Below, in pieces: positions 1 through 7,184 of a DNA stretch of 10,981 bases. Positions within the stretch are counted from its first letter, which is position 1; each line of letters starts with the position of its first letter. A program made the position numbers and the translations under genes. The notes under the pieces were generated by a model that was not told the origin of the DNA, did not search any database, and was given only the letters and a program-made list of their open reading frames with translations. The stretch comes from Nocardioides sp. (GTDB lineage Bacteria; Actinomycetota; Actinomycetes; Propionibacteriales; Nocardioidaceae): the NCBI GenBank assembly GCA_021731205.1, contig JAKFXV010000341.1, positions 1 through 10,981 of the forward strand, in the 5' to 3' direction.

Positions 1-20
1 GTAAGAACCGACCCTTCCCG

Positions 21-26
21 AGGAGG
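21..26 (+). promoter_or_regulatory. Ribosome binding site of nhaA
   Basis: A full consensus AGGAGG lies 4 bases before a GTG codon and fixes the nhaA start at that GTG. The first 20 bases of the window hold nothing else I can identify. A TAA at 2-4 could be the stop of an upstream gene, but the window edge prevents checking. Confidence 0.85.
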
Positions 27-30
27 TCTT

Positions 31-1212
31 GTGCCGTCGCCGGTCCGCCGCCTGTTTCCTGAGCCCGATGCGCGAGAGTCGGGCTTCCTCCGGGCATTGT
101 TCGAGCGAGAGTCGTTAGGCGGCCTGATCGCTCTGGCCGCAGCTGCCGTCGCGGTGGTCTGGGCGAACCTCGGCCCTGCGTCCTACGGTGCGTTCGGTGC
201 TCTGCGAATCGGGCCCCTCGACCTGCACCATTGGGCCGCCGACGGGGCATTGGCCGTCTTCTTCTTCGTGGCCGGACTCGAACTCAAGCGTGAGTTCGTC
301 GTGGGTTCCTTGCAGCGCCCCGCCGACGCGATGGTCCCCGTGTCTGCAGCCGTGGTCGGGGTCGCCGTTCCGAGCCTGATCTATTGGGCCGCGAACCTCG
401 ATGGTCCGGCGGCTCGCGGTTGGGCGATCCCCGCGGCAACAGACATCGCGTTCGCGTTGGCCGTGTTGGCGGTCGTGGGTTCCAACCTGCCGGGGTCGTT
501 GCGCGCGTTCCTGCTCACCCTCGCGGTCGTGGACGACCTCATCGTGATTGTGATCATCGCGATCTTCTACACCGAGACCCTGCACCTCGCCTCACTCGTG
601 TTCGCCATCGCGCTCTTCGTCGCGTACGGCGTCGCCCAGCGCCTGCGGCTACGTTCGGCGCTGATCTATCTACCGCTCGCGGTCGCGTCGTGGTGGTTCC
701 TCTACCTCAGTGGGGTACACGCGACCATTGCCGGCGTTGCACTCGGACTGCTGACCAGGGTGCTTCGCGACCCGGGGGAGGACGCCGGACCCGCCGAGCG
801 GCTCGAGCACCGCTTCTCGCCGATCTCTTCGTTCGTGGCAGTGCCGGCCTTCGCCCTGATGTCGGCGGGGGTCGCGTTCGCCGCTCCCGGGGATCTCGTC
901 TCCTCGCCGGTCGCTATCGGGGTGTTCTTCGGGCTGGTCGTCGGCAAGCCGGTCGGGGTCATGCTGGGGGCGTGGATCGCGGCCCGATTCACCCATGCGG
1001 AACTCAACTCCGATTTGACCTGGAGAGACGTCGTCGGGGTCGCTCTGTTGGCGGGCATCGGATTCACCGTGTCCCTCCTTGTCTCCGATCTCGCGTTGAG
1101 CGACGAGAGCCAGGACCTGGCGAAGGCGGCCGTGTTGCTCGGCTCGGTGACCTCAGCCGTCTTGGGTGCGGTCGTCCTGTCCCACCGGGATCGATTCCAC
1201 GTCTTCGCGTGA
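31..1212 (+). CDS. nhaA: Na+/H+ antiporter NhaA
   Basis: Integral membrane antiporter that exports Na+ (or Li+) in exchange for H+, used for pH and salt homeostasis. The 393-residue product matches the usual NhaA length (E. coli about 388). Diagnostic NhaA segments are visible: PAATDIAFALAVLA (134-147), whose Asp138 corresponds to E. coli Asp133; AVVDDLIVI (165-173), with Asp168-Asp169 matching the ion-binding pair Asp163-Asp164; GVHATIAGVALG (228-239); VGKPVG (304-309), with Lys306 matching Lys300; and AGIGFTVSLL (341-350). About a dozen hydrophobic segments follow a charged cytoplasmic N-terminus of roughly 28 residues. The GTG start has a perfect Shine-Dalgarno. A TTA leucine codon, rare in such GC-rich genes, sits at 115-117. 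The 3' end lies 4 bases from the end of the oppositely oriented permease gene, leaving no room for a separate terminator. Assignment is firm; ion preference is by homology. Confidence 0.96.
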   Translation: MPSPVRRLFPEPDARESGFLRALFERESLGGLIALAAAAVAVVWANLGPASYGAFGALRIGPLDLHHWAADGALAVFFFVAGLELKREFVVGSLQRPADAMVPVSAAVVGVAVPSLIYWAANLDGPAARGWAIPAATDIAFALAVLAVVGSNLPGSLRAFLLTLAVVDDLIVIVIIAIFYTETLHLASLVFAIALFVAYGVAQRLRLRSALIYLPLAVASWWFLYLSGVHATIAGVALGLLTRVLRDPGEDAGPAERLEHRFSPISSFVAVPAFALMSAGVAFAAPGDLVSSPVAIGVFFGLVVGKPVGVMLGAWIAARFTHAELNSDLTWRDVVGVALLAGIGFTVSLLVSDLALSDESQDLAKAAVLLGSVTSAVLGAVVLSHRDRFHVFA

Positions 1213-1216
1213 GGCC

Positions 1217-2512
1217 CTAGGCGAGGTAGCGGAACCACAGCCATACGGTGGAGACCACAGCGGAGACGGTGACGACGACCAATCCGTACTTCGTGAACTC
1301 CCAGAACGAGATCGGCGATCCGTAGCGCGCCGCCATGCCGATCACGACGACGTTCGCGGAGGCCCCCACTGCGGTCGAGTTGCCGCCGAGGTCCGCACCG
1401 ATCGCCAGAGCCCACCACAGAACCTCACCTTGGCCCGCGGGCGCATCTGCCGCAAGCGCCGCGACCACGGGCGCCATCGTCGCGACGTACGGAATGTTGT
1501 CGATAACGCCGGACAGCAGGAACGAGACGAACAGGATCGCGTAGACAGCGACCGGCAGGTTCCCGCCTGTCTGGGCGCCCAACCAGTCCGCGAAGCGGCC
1601 GATCACCCCCGTTTCGACGAGCGACCCAACCATGATGAACAAACCCATGAAGAAGACGAGGGTCTCCCACTCGATGTCCGCCAGGGCGTCCTGGACCGTC
1701 ACCCGGGAGATCAGCACCAACAGACCCGCTCCGAGCAGGGCAACCACCGAGGGCTCGTAGTGCAGCACGGAGTGAGTTGCGAACGCGACCAACACGAGCG
1801 CCAGCACGGCTAGGCTCTGGATCAGGAGTCGTGGGTTGCGGATCACGTCTCGTTCGGACAGCGCCATCACCGCCGCGACCTTCTCCGGGTCCGACACGAA
1901 GGCGTCGCGGAACATCACGCGAGCCATCACGATCAGCACCAACGTCATGATGATCGCTAGCGGGCCGAGATGCACCAGGAAGTCGTTGAACGACAAGTCG
2001 GCCCGGCTGCCGATGATGATGTTGGGTGGGTCTCCGATCAGGGTGCCCATGCCGCCGGTGTTGGACGCGAGCACCTCCGCGATGAGGTACGGCGTCACGC
2101 GTAGGCCGAGCCGCTCACAGACGAGGAATGTGACCGGGGCGATCAAGAGCACGGTGGTGACGTTGTCGAGCAGCGCCGAAGCCACTGCGGTGATGAGCAT
2201 CAGCAGAGCCATCAACGGGAAAGGCCGCCCCCGAGCGCGCTTGGCCGCTGCGATCGCCATGGCTTCGAAGAGACCGGTCGTCTTGATCACGCCGACGATC
2301 ACCATCATCCCGAGGAGCAGGAAGATGACGTTCCAGTCGATGCCGGTTTCGTGGGAGAAGAAGGCGGCCTCGGCGTCGGTGAGCCCAAGCGCCAGCATCA
2401 GGGCTGCGCCGCCCAGGGCGACTGCGACCCGATGGATCCATTCGGTGGCAATGAGCACGTAGGCGCCGATGAAGATGACCAGGGCGAGGGTCTCGGCGCT
2501 GAACAACTCCAT
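1217..2512 (-). CDS. ArsB/NhaD-type (SLC13-like) ion permease
   Basis: A 431-residue polytopic membrane protein of the ion transporter superfamily, which includes ArsB, NhaD, the P protein and SLC13 carriers. The two halves carry matching signatures, as expected from the family's internal inverted duplication: SALLDNVTTVLLIAP (112-126) pairs with SGVIDNIPYVATMAP (334-348), and SNTGGMGTLIGDPPNIIIG (150-168) pairs with ADLGGNSTAVGASANVV (373-389). Around ten to twelve hydrophobic segments are evident. The substrate cannot be read from sequence: Na+/H+ exchange, arsenite export and anion or dicarboxylate uptake all occur in the superfamily. No arsR- or arsC-like gene is nearby, which weakens an arsenic role. 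The start ATG shares its A with the TGA stop of the upstream CBS gene, and no strong Shine-Dalgarno is seen, so translation is probably coupled. The gene converges on nhaA with a 4-base gap. Confidence 0.88.
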   Translation of the reverse strand: MELFSAETLALVIFIGAYVLIATEWIHRVAVALGGAALMLALGLTDAEAAFFSHETGIDWNVIFLLLGMMVIVGVIKTTGLFEAMAIAAAKRARGRPFPLMALLMLITAVASALLDNVTTVLLIAPVTFLVCERLGLRVTPYLIAEVLASNTGGMGTLIGDPPNIIIGSRADLSFNDFLVHLGPLAIIMTLVLIVMARVMFRDAFVSDPEKVAAVMALSERDVIRNPRLLIQSLAVLALVLVAFATHSVLHYEPSVVALLGAGLLVLISRVTVQDALADIEWETLVFFMGLFIMVGSLVETGVIGRFADWLGAQTGGNLPVAVYAILFVSFLLSGVIDNIPYVATMAPVVAALAADAPAGQGEVLWWALAIGADLGGNSTAVGASANVVVIGMAARYGSPISFWEFTKYGLVVVTVSAVVSTVWLWFRYLA

Positions 2513-2955
2513 CAGGGGAGTACTGCCGCGAGGAGACGAGCAGCCGTGATCGCGCCCTGGGTCGTGCCGTCATGGCCGACGACGATGATCAGCGGGCTGT
2601 GCGCCCGGGCCATCTGGGCCGCACACTCCATCAGCGTTGCCTCCGGGTGCACGACCGGCATCGGCGTGCGTGAGGTTGTCGACAGGAGATCGCCCACCCG
2701 TCGCCCCACGAGAACACCGGCCGCGGCATCGCCGGCGGCTTCGTCGTACGCACGTGCCAGCGCCGGGTCTTCCTGCAGGTAGCGCGGCACCAAGAAGTTG
2801 ACCACCTGCGAAGCCGGCAGTACGGCGACCGGTCGTCCCTGGTCGACCACGACGATTGCCGGGCGGAGGTTCTCGGCGATCAGCCGCGTAGCCTCGACGG
2901 CCGGATCGTTGACGTCGCACGAGGGGTAATCGGCCATCAGATCTCGCGCCCGCAT
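2512..2955 (-). CDS. Small tandem CBS-domain protein
   Basis: A 147-residue soluble protein made almost entirely of two CBS motifs: residues about 1-58 (starting MRARDLMADYPS, with the strand AIVVVDQGRPVAVLP at 33-47) and about 87-145 (VGDLLSTT, then SPLIIVVGHDGTTQGAIT at 120-137). CBS pairs form a Bateman module that commonly binds AMP, ATP or related ligands and gates a partner protein. No enzyme or DNA-binding domain is attached. Its TGA overlaps the ATG of the ArsB/NhaD-type permease by one base, so the likely partner is that permease; this is an inference from context. The frame stays open far upstream into fadD antisense, but family-like sequence begins at the ATG at 2955. That ATG has no Shine-Dalgarno and a TACGAT box 6 bases upstream, pointing to a leaderless transcript. 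ATG at 2937 is a less likely alternative start. Confidence 0.85.
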   Translation of the reverse strand: MRARDLMADYPSCDVNDPAVEATRLIAENLRPAIVVVDQGRPVAVLPASQVVNFLVPRYLQEDPALARAYDEAAGDAAAGVLVGRRVGDLLSTTSRTPMPVVHPEATLMECAAQMARAHSPLIIVVGHDGTTQGAITAARLLAAVLP

Positions 2956-2961
2956 AGCGCG

Positions 2962-2967
2962 ATCGTA
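2962..2967 (-). promoter_or_regulatory. Putative -10 box of the CBS-permease operon (leaderless)
   Basis: On the minus strand TACGAT (TANNNT pattern) is followed by 6 bases and then the ATG of the CBS gene. Transcription would therefore begin at or next to the start codon. I see no convincing -35 hexamer, which is common for actinobacterial promoters. Confidence 0.5.
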
Positions 2968-3028
2968 TCCGCGCTGGGACGGCGACGGTTTGCCGTGGCG
3001 AGCCGGTGGCGACCTCGTGGAGCAGCGA

Positions 3029-3034
3029 TACGCT
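3029..3034 (+). promoter_or_regulatory. Putative -10 box of the acyl-CoA synthetase gene (leaderless)
   Basis: TACGCT fits TANNNT and lies 5 bases before the ATG at 3040. No Shine-Dalgarno occurs at a usable distance; the nearest GGAG is about 18 bases upstream. A leaderless mRNA is the simplest reading. No clear -35 element is visible. The box shares an 84-base divergent spacer with the -10 box facing the CBS gene. Confidence 0.5.
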
Positions 3035-3039
3035 GAGCC

Positions 3040-4872
3040 ATGGCCATCGACTACGACCTCGGCTTCTTGGAGACCATGCCGGCCAACGTGGCGGCGCAGT
3101 TCTGGGGGCGGGTCGATGAGAGCCCGGACCGCGAAGCGTTCCGCTACCCCCTCGACGATGACGAGCCGTGGGCCTCGGTGACCTGGCACGAGACGGGGGA
3201 GCGGGTTGCCGAGGCCGCCGCCGGGCTTCTTGCGCTGGGCCTCGAGCCCGAGCAGCGGGTCGCGATCGCAGCCACGACGAGCTACGACTGGATCACGGCC
3301 GACTTCGCCGTGATGTGTGCCGGTGGAGCCACGACGACCATCTACCCGACCATGATGGGCGATGACGTCGCCTACATCCTCGCCGACGCGGACTGCAAGA
3401 TCGTGATCGCTGAGGACGCCGAACAGCTGGCCAAATTGGTGCGCCACCGCGCCGCCATCCCCAACGTCGCGCGGGTCGTGACGTTCGACGCTGCCTGCGC
3501 TGCCGACTCGGACTGGGTGATCAGCTTCGAGGAGTTGCTGGAGCTGGGTCGAGCGGAGCTCGCGAAACGGCCGGGCGTGATGCAGCAGATCGCCGCCTCG
3601 ATCGCGCCGGGGCAGTTGGCCACCCTGATCTACACCTCGGGCACCACCGGGCGACCTAAGGGCGTCCGACTGACCCATCGGGCGTGGGTCTACGAGGGCG
3701 AGGCTGTGAATGCGCTGGGCTTCCTCGACGAGGAGGACCTGCAGTTCTTGTGGTTGCCGCTCGCGCACTCGTTCGGGAAGGTTCTGCTATCGGCGCAACT
3801 CTCGTGCGGCTTCGCCACAGCCGTCGACGGACGAGTCGATCGAATCGTCGACAACCTGGCGATCGTCCGGCCGACCTTCATGGGGGCAGCGCCGCGGATC
3901 TTCGAGAAGGCGTACGCCCGAATCGTGACGATGGCGGCGGCGGAGGGCGGCGCCAAATCCGCGGTCTTCAACCGGGCGATGGCAGTGGGGGCGAAGGTCA
4001 GTGACCTGCGCCGGCAACGGCGCCGGGTCCCCGCCACGCTGCAGCTCCAATACGGCTTCTTCGACAAGCTCATCTACTCCCAGATCCGCGAGCGGTTCGG
4101 TGGCCGCCTGCGCTTCTTCGTGTCGGGGGCCGCTGCCCTCAACCAGGAGATCGCCGAGTGGTTCCACGCGAGCGGGATCTTGATCCTGGAAGGCTACGGA
4201 CTCACGGAGTCGGCTGCGGGCACCTTCGTGAATCACCCCGACAACTTCAAGATCGGCACCGTCGGCCTGCCGGTGCCCGGCACCGAGGTGATGATCGGCA
4301 AAGGCGACGAGGTGCTGGTCAGGGGGCCCGGGGTGATGGAGGGCTACCACAATCTCAAGCAGGACACCTCGCGCGCCTTCTCCCGAGGCGGCTGGTTGCG
4401 CACGGGCGATCAGGGGAGTCTCGACGACGAGGGATTCTTGACCATCACGGGCCGGATGAAGGAGCTGTTCAAGACATCGGGGGGCAAGTACATCTCGCCC
4501 CCGTTGATCGAGGCGAAGTTCAAGTCGGTCTGTCCGTACGCGAGTCAGTTCGTGGTGTTCGGGGATCAGCGCAACTTCTGCGTGGCCCTGATCACTCTGG
4601 ACCCCGACGCGATGGCCGCCTGGGCAGAACACAACGGGATGTCCGAGGCGACGTACGAGGAGATTGTGAAGTCGCCGCAGGTTCACGACCTGGTCGCCGG
4701 CTACGTCGACGAGCTGAACTCTCAGCTGAACCGTTGGGAGACGATCAAGAAGTGGGTCCTGCTCAGCGAGGATCTGAGCGTGGAGTCGGGTGAGCTCACC
4801 CCGTCGATGAAGGTGAAGCGGAACGTTGTCGAGGCCAACCACCAAGACACGATCAACGCGTTGTACGCCTAG
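3040..4872 (+). CDS. Long-chain acyl-CoA synthetase (FadD15-like, AMP-binding)
   Basis: Adenylate-forming enzyme that activates long-chain fatty acids with ATP and then CoA, feeding lipid synthesis or beta-oxidation. The 610-residue length suits the bacterial FadD15-like, ACSL-type branch. Motifs in order: the ATP-phosphate-binding loop YTSGTTGRPKG (198-208), the A4 region LPLAHSFGK (239-247), GYGLTES (385-391), RTGD (454-457), the hinge and linker GRMKELFKTSGGKYISP (471-487), and the C-terminal TPSMKVKR (587-594) holding the catalytic-lysine candidate (about Lys591). The ATG start agrees with where similarity to the family begins. No signal peptide or membrane segment is evident. A fadD-type gene just before hemW is, from memory, a common actinobacterial arrangement. 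Exact chain-length preference and any acyl-carrier partner cannot be read from the sequence. Confidence 0.92.
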   Translation: MAIDYDLGFLETMPANVAAQFWGRVDESPDREAFRYPLDDDEPWASVTWHETGERVAEAAAGLLALGLEPEQRVAIAATTSYDWITADFAVMCAGGATTTIYPTMMGDDVAYILADADCKIVIAEDAEQLAKLVRHRAAIPNVARVVTFDAACAADSDWVISFEELLELGRAELAKRPGVMQQIAASIAPGQLATLIYTSGTTGRPKGVRLTHRAWVYEGEAVNALGFLDEEDLQFLWLPLAHSFGKVLLSAQLSCGFATAVDGRVDRIVDNLAIVRPTFMGAAPRIFEKAYARIVTMAAAEGGAKSAVFNRAMAVGAKVSDLRRQRRRVPATLQLQYGFFDKLIYSQIRERFGGRLRFFVSGAAALNQEIAEWFHASGILILEGYGLTESAAGTFVNHPDNFKIGTVGLPVPGTEVMIGKGDEVLVRGPGVMEGYHNLKQDTSRAFSRGGWLRTGDQGSLDDEGFLTITGRMKELFKTSGGKYISPPLIEAKFKSVCPYASQFVVFGDQRNFCVALITLDPDAMAAWAEHNGMSEATYEEIVKSPQVHDLVAGYVDELNSQLNRWETIKKWVLLSEDLSVESGELTPSMKVKRNVVEANHQDTINALYA

Positions 4873-5058
4873 GCGTTGCATCGGGTGGGCGGGAGCCGAA
4901 CTCGACGGGCCCCTGACGGGCGCCTCACAGCCGGCGTGGCCGCCTGCACCCCGGCATCCGAGTCCGGGACCTCCACGACAGCGACGGCGAGCGGATCGGC
5001 CACGCCGCCCAATGGCGCCCCGCCCGGAACCGACGAACGAGGGTGGTTTGATGTCCTC
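4873..5058 (+). other. Spacer between the acyl-CoA synthetase gene and hemW
   Basis: These 186 bases separate two same-strand genes. The hemW frame stays open through all of it back to a TTG at 4876, but the predicted peptide is low-complexity (rich in Ala, Thr, Ser, Pro and Gly), that TTG has no Shine-Dalgarno, and family similarity only begins at the GTG at 5059. A short inverted repeat, CCCGG at 4950-4954 with CCGGG at 4964-4968, is too weak to call a terminator. It may hold a promoter or leader for hemW; I see no defined RNA element. Confidence 0.4.
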
Positions 5059-6276
5059 GTGCCGTCTGTTTCCCCGCCAGGCGGGCCCGCCCCCCTCGAC
5101 GGCGGGCTGCCGGACCGAGTGCGAGCCGGACTCGGGTCGCGTCCCTTCGGCATCTACGTCCATGTTCCGTTTTGCTCGACTCGGTGCGGCTACTGCGACT
5201 TCAACACCTATACCCCCACTGAGCTGGGTGAGGAGAACAGCGCCGTCCGCACGAACTACGTCGAGGCGGCCATCGAGGAAGTGCGGATGGCGCGACGCAT
5301 CCTCGGCGATGGCGCACCGACCGTCCAGACGGTCTTCTTCGGCGGCGGCACCCCAACCCTGCTCCACACCGCACACCTGAGCGCCATCCTCGCGGCCATC
5401 TCGGCGGAGTTCGGGCTCTCCGACGGTGCGGAGGTAACCACAGAAGCCAATCCGGACAGCGTGGCGTTATGGGACCTCGAGGAACTGCGTGGGGCAGGGA
5501 TCAACCGGATCTCGTTCGGGATGCAGTCGGCGGTCGATCACGTCCTGGCAACCCTGCAGCGCACCCACGACCCGCTACGCATCCCGGCCGTCGTCGAGTG
5601 GGCTCGTCAGGCCGGGTTCGAGCAGGTAAGCCTGGATCTGATCTACGGCACTCCGGGGGAGACTCTCACGGATTGGCGGATCAGTCTGGAAGCTGCCCTG
5701 GCCTGCCATCCGGATCATGTCTCGGCCTACGCCCTGATCGTGGAGCCCGGCACCCGCTTGTTCCGTCAGGTGCACACCGGGCTGCTCACCCCGCCAGACG
5801 AGGACGACCAGGCCGACAAGTACCTGCTCGCGGATGAGCGGCTCGCTGCCGAGGGGTTCGAGTGGTACGAACTGTCGAACTGGGCACGCAGTCTTGGTTC
5901 CCGATCCCGGCACAACCTGCTGTATTGGACGGGCGGGGACTGGTGGGGGGTCGGTGCCGGCGCACACTCGCATGTCGGCGGCGTGCGTTGGTGGAACCTA
6001 CGCCACCCCTCGGCGTACGCCGGACGGATCGGCCTGACGCACAGTCCGGCCGAAGCCCGTGAGGAGCTCGACACCGAAGCGCGACGGGTGGAGCGCGTGA
6101 TGCTGGAGATCCGGCTCCGCGCCGGGCTGCCGGTCGCAGCCCTGGACAGCGCTGGACTCGCGGCCGTGCCGGGGTTGCTCGACCGTGGCATGGTCACGAC
6201 GGCCGGCGGCCGACTGGTGCTCACCCGACACGGCCGGTTGCTGGCCGACGCGGTGGTGCGCGACCTGCTGCCCTAG
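5059..6276 (+). CDS. hemW: Radical SAM haem chaperone HemW
   Basis: HemW binds haem and a radical-SAM iron-sulfur cluster and is thought to insert haem into haem proteins. Homologues were long mislabelled oxygen-independent coproporphyrinogen III oxidase (HemN). From the chosen GTG the product is 405 residues, normal for the family. The cluster motif is C39-x3-C43-x2-C46 in HVPFCSTRCGYCDF, and Phe48 stands where true HemN has a fourth Cys, which favours HemW. FFGGGTP (93-99), the HNxxYW motif at 285-290 and GVGAGAHS (297-304) also fit. The N-terminus VPSVSPPGGPAPLDGGLP resembles actinobacterial HemW starts, which decides for GTG at 5059 over the TTG at 4876. The Shine-Dalgarno is poor: GGGTGG lies 12 bases upstream. 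A TTA codon occurs at 5467-5469. The TAG stop lies in CCTAGG and overlaps the stop of the convergent DUF3097 gene. Confidence 0.93.
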   Translation: MPSVSPPGGPAPLDGGLPDRVRAGLGSRPFGIYVHVPFCSTRCGYCDFNTYTPTELGEENSAVRTNYVEAAIEEVRMARRILGDGAPTVQTVFFGGGTPTLLHTAHLSAILAAISAEFGLSDGAEVTTEANPDSVALWDLEELRGAGINRISFGMQSAVDHVLATLQRTHDPLRIPAVVEWARQAGFEQVSLDLIYGTPGETLTDWRISLEAALACHPDHVSAYALIVEPGTRLFRQVHTGLLTPPDEDDQADKYLLADERLAAEGFEWYELSNWARSLGSRSRHNLLYWTGGDWWGVGAGAHSHVGGVRWWNLRHPSAYAGRIGLTHSPAEAREELDTEARRVERVMLEIRLRAGLPVAALDSAGLAAVPGLLDRGMVTTAGGRLVLTRHGRLLADAVVRDLLP

Positions 6277-7124
6277 GTGGTGACGAAGTCGATGAGTTCC
6301 TCGACCCGGCCGAGCAGAGTGGAGTCCAGGTCGGCGTACGACTCGACGCGGCCGAGGATCACTCGCCAGGCCCTGCCCAGATCGGCGGGGGTAGCGCCGG
6401 GCCAGCCGAGTCGCCTGCAGACTCCCTGCTTCCACTCCTCATCGCGTGGCACCTCGGGCCACGCCACGAGTCCGAGTCGCTCCGGTTTCACGGCCGCCCA
6501 GATGTCGATGAAGGGATGCCCGACGATGAGCACGTGGCGGCTGAGGGCGGAGCCCGCGATGCCGGCGGCAATGCGGGACTCCTTGGAGCCTGGGACCAGA
6601 TGGTCCACCAATACGCCGACCCGGCGCTGCTCGTTCGGCCCGAAGGCACGCAGGCTCGCGTCGAGGTCGTCGATGCCCCCCAGATGTTCGACGACAACTC
6701 CCGCCAGCCGTAGGTCGTCGCCCCACACCTTCTCGACCAATTCGGCGTCATGTCTGCCCTCGACGAAGATTCGGCTGGCCCTCGCCACCCGCGCTCGCGC
6801 CTGTGGCATCGCCACCGATCCCGATGGCGTACGGCGAGCGGGCGGCGGAGCGACGCGCACGCTGGGGGAGGTCAGAACGACCGGGCGTCCCTCCAGCAAG
6901 AATCCCGGGCCGAACGGAAAACTGCGTCGACGCCGATGGCGATCCTCGAGCGTGAGCGTGCCGAGATCCCGGTCGATGCGGACGATCTCGCCGCACCAGT
7001 CGGTGTCGAGGTGCTCGACCACCAGGCCGACGGCAGCTGCCTGGGTGTTGGCTCGTGGCCGGCCGCGGGCGCGCCAGTCTCCGGCGAGGGGATCGTCGCG
7101 GTAGCGGTCGACGGATCGAGTCAC
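6273..7124 (-). CDS. DUF3097 family protein with TOPRIM-like region
   Basis: A 283-residue soluble protein that I recognise as the actinobacterial DUF3097 family; its function is unknown. After a basic N-terminus (DRYRDDPLAGDWRARGRPRA, 6-25), residues about 31-85 look like a small beta-barrel (GLVVEHLDTDWCGEIVRID). The middle part reads like a TOPRIM fold: SRIFVEGRHDAELVEKVWG (117-135), with the expected Glu122 and Asp126, then RRVGVLVDHLVPGSKE (167-182), where Asp174 would be the first acid of DxD but the third position is Leu. HVLIVGHPFIDIWAAVKP (197-214) and a helical C-terminus follow. The fold call is inference from motif shape. The GTG start has no good Shine-Dalgarno. It lies 60 bases downstream of the MBL hydrolase gene on the same strand and shares four bases of stop codon with hemW. 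Confidence 0.85.
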   Translation of the reverse strand: MTRSVDRYRDDPLAGDWRARGRPRANTQAAAVGLVVEHLDTDWCGEIVRIDRDLGTLTLEDRHRRRRSFPFGPGFLLEGRPVVLTSPSVRVAPPPARRTPSGSVAMPQARARVARASRIFVEGRHDAELVEKVWGDDLRLAGVVVEHLGGIDDLDASLRAFGPNEQRRVGVLVDHLVPGSKESRIAAGIAGSALSRHVLIVGHPFIDIWAAVKPERLGLVAWPEVPRDEEWKQGVCRRLGWPGATPADLGRAWRVILGRVESYADLDSTLLGRVEELIDFVTT

Positions 7125-7184
7125 CTCGACAGGGTGGCAGCAGCGGGTCTCGAGTCAGGGCACTGAGGGCGTCGACACGCGGGA

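Noticed and set aside
115..117. TTA codons in nhaA (115-117) and hemW (5467-5469) as signs of bldA-type translational control.
   Set aside because: Nothing shows the organism is a streptomycete, and a TTA in a housekeeping gene such as hemW argues against developmental control.
1217..2512. Reading the permease as an arsenite efflux pump ArsB.
   Set aside because: No arsR, arsC or arsA-like gene is adjacent, and the superfamily motifs do not define the substrate.
2956..3768. N-terminal extension of the CBS gene by about 270 codons.
   Set aside because: The extension is antisense to the acyl-CoA synthetase gene and unlike any domain. The CBS similarity and a -10 box place the start at 2955.
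4950..4968. A possible transcription terminator (CCCGG, 9-base loop, CCGGG) after the acyl-CoA synthetase gene.
   Set aside because: A 5-bp stem with no following T run is within chance for this base composition.
3787..5376. A 529-codon open frame on the minus strand opposite the acyl-CoA synthetase and hemW genes.
   Set aside because: It is antisense to two well-supported genes and reads as Arg/Gly/Asp/His-rich sequence with no family pattern. Long mirror frames are expected in GC-rich coding DNA.
5059..6276. Annotation as oxygen-independent coproporphyrinogen III oxidase (HemN).
   Set aside because: The cluster motif ends in CDF, lacking HemN's fourth Cys, and the HNxxYW motif is typical of HemW.
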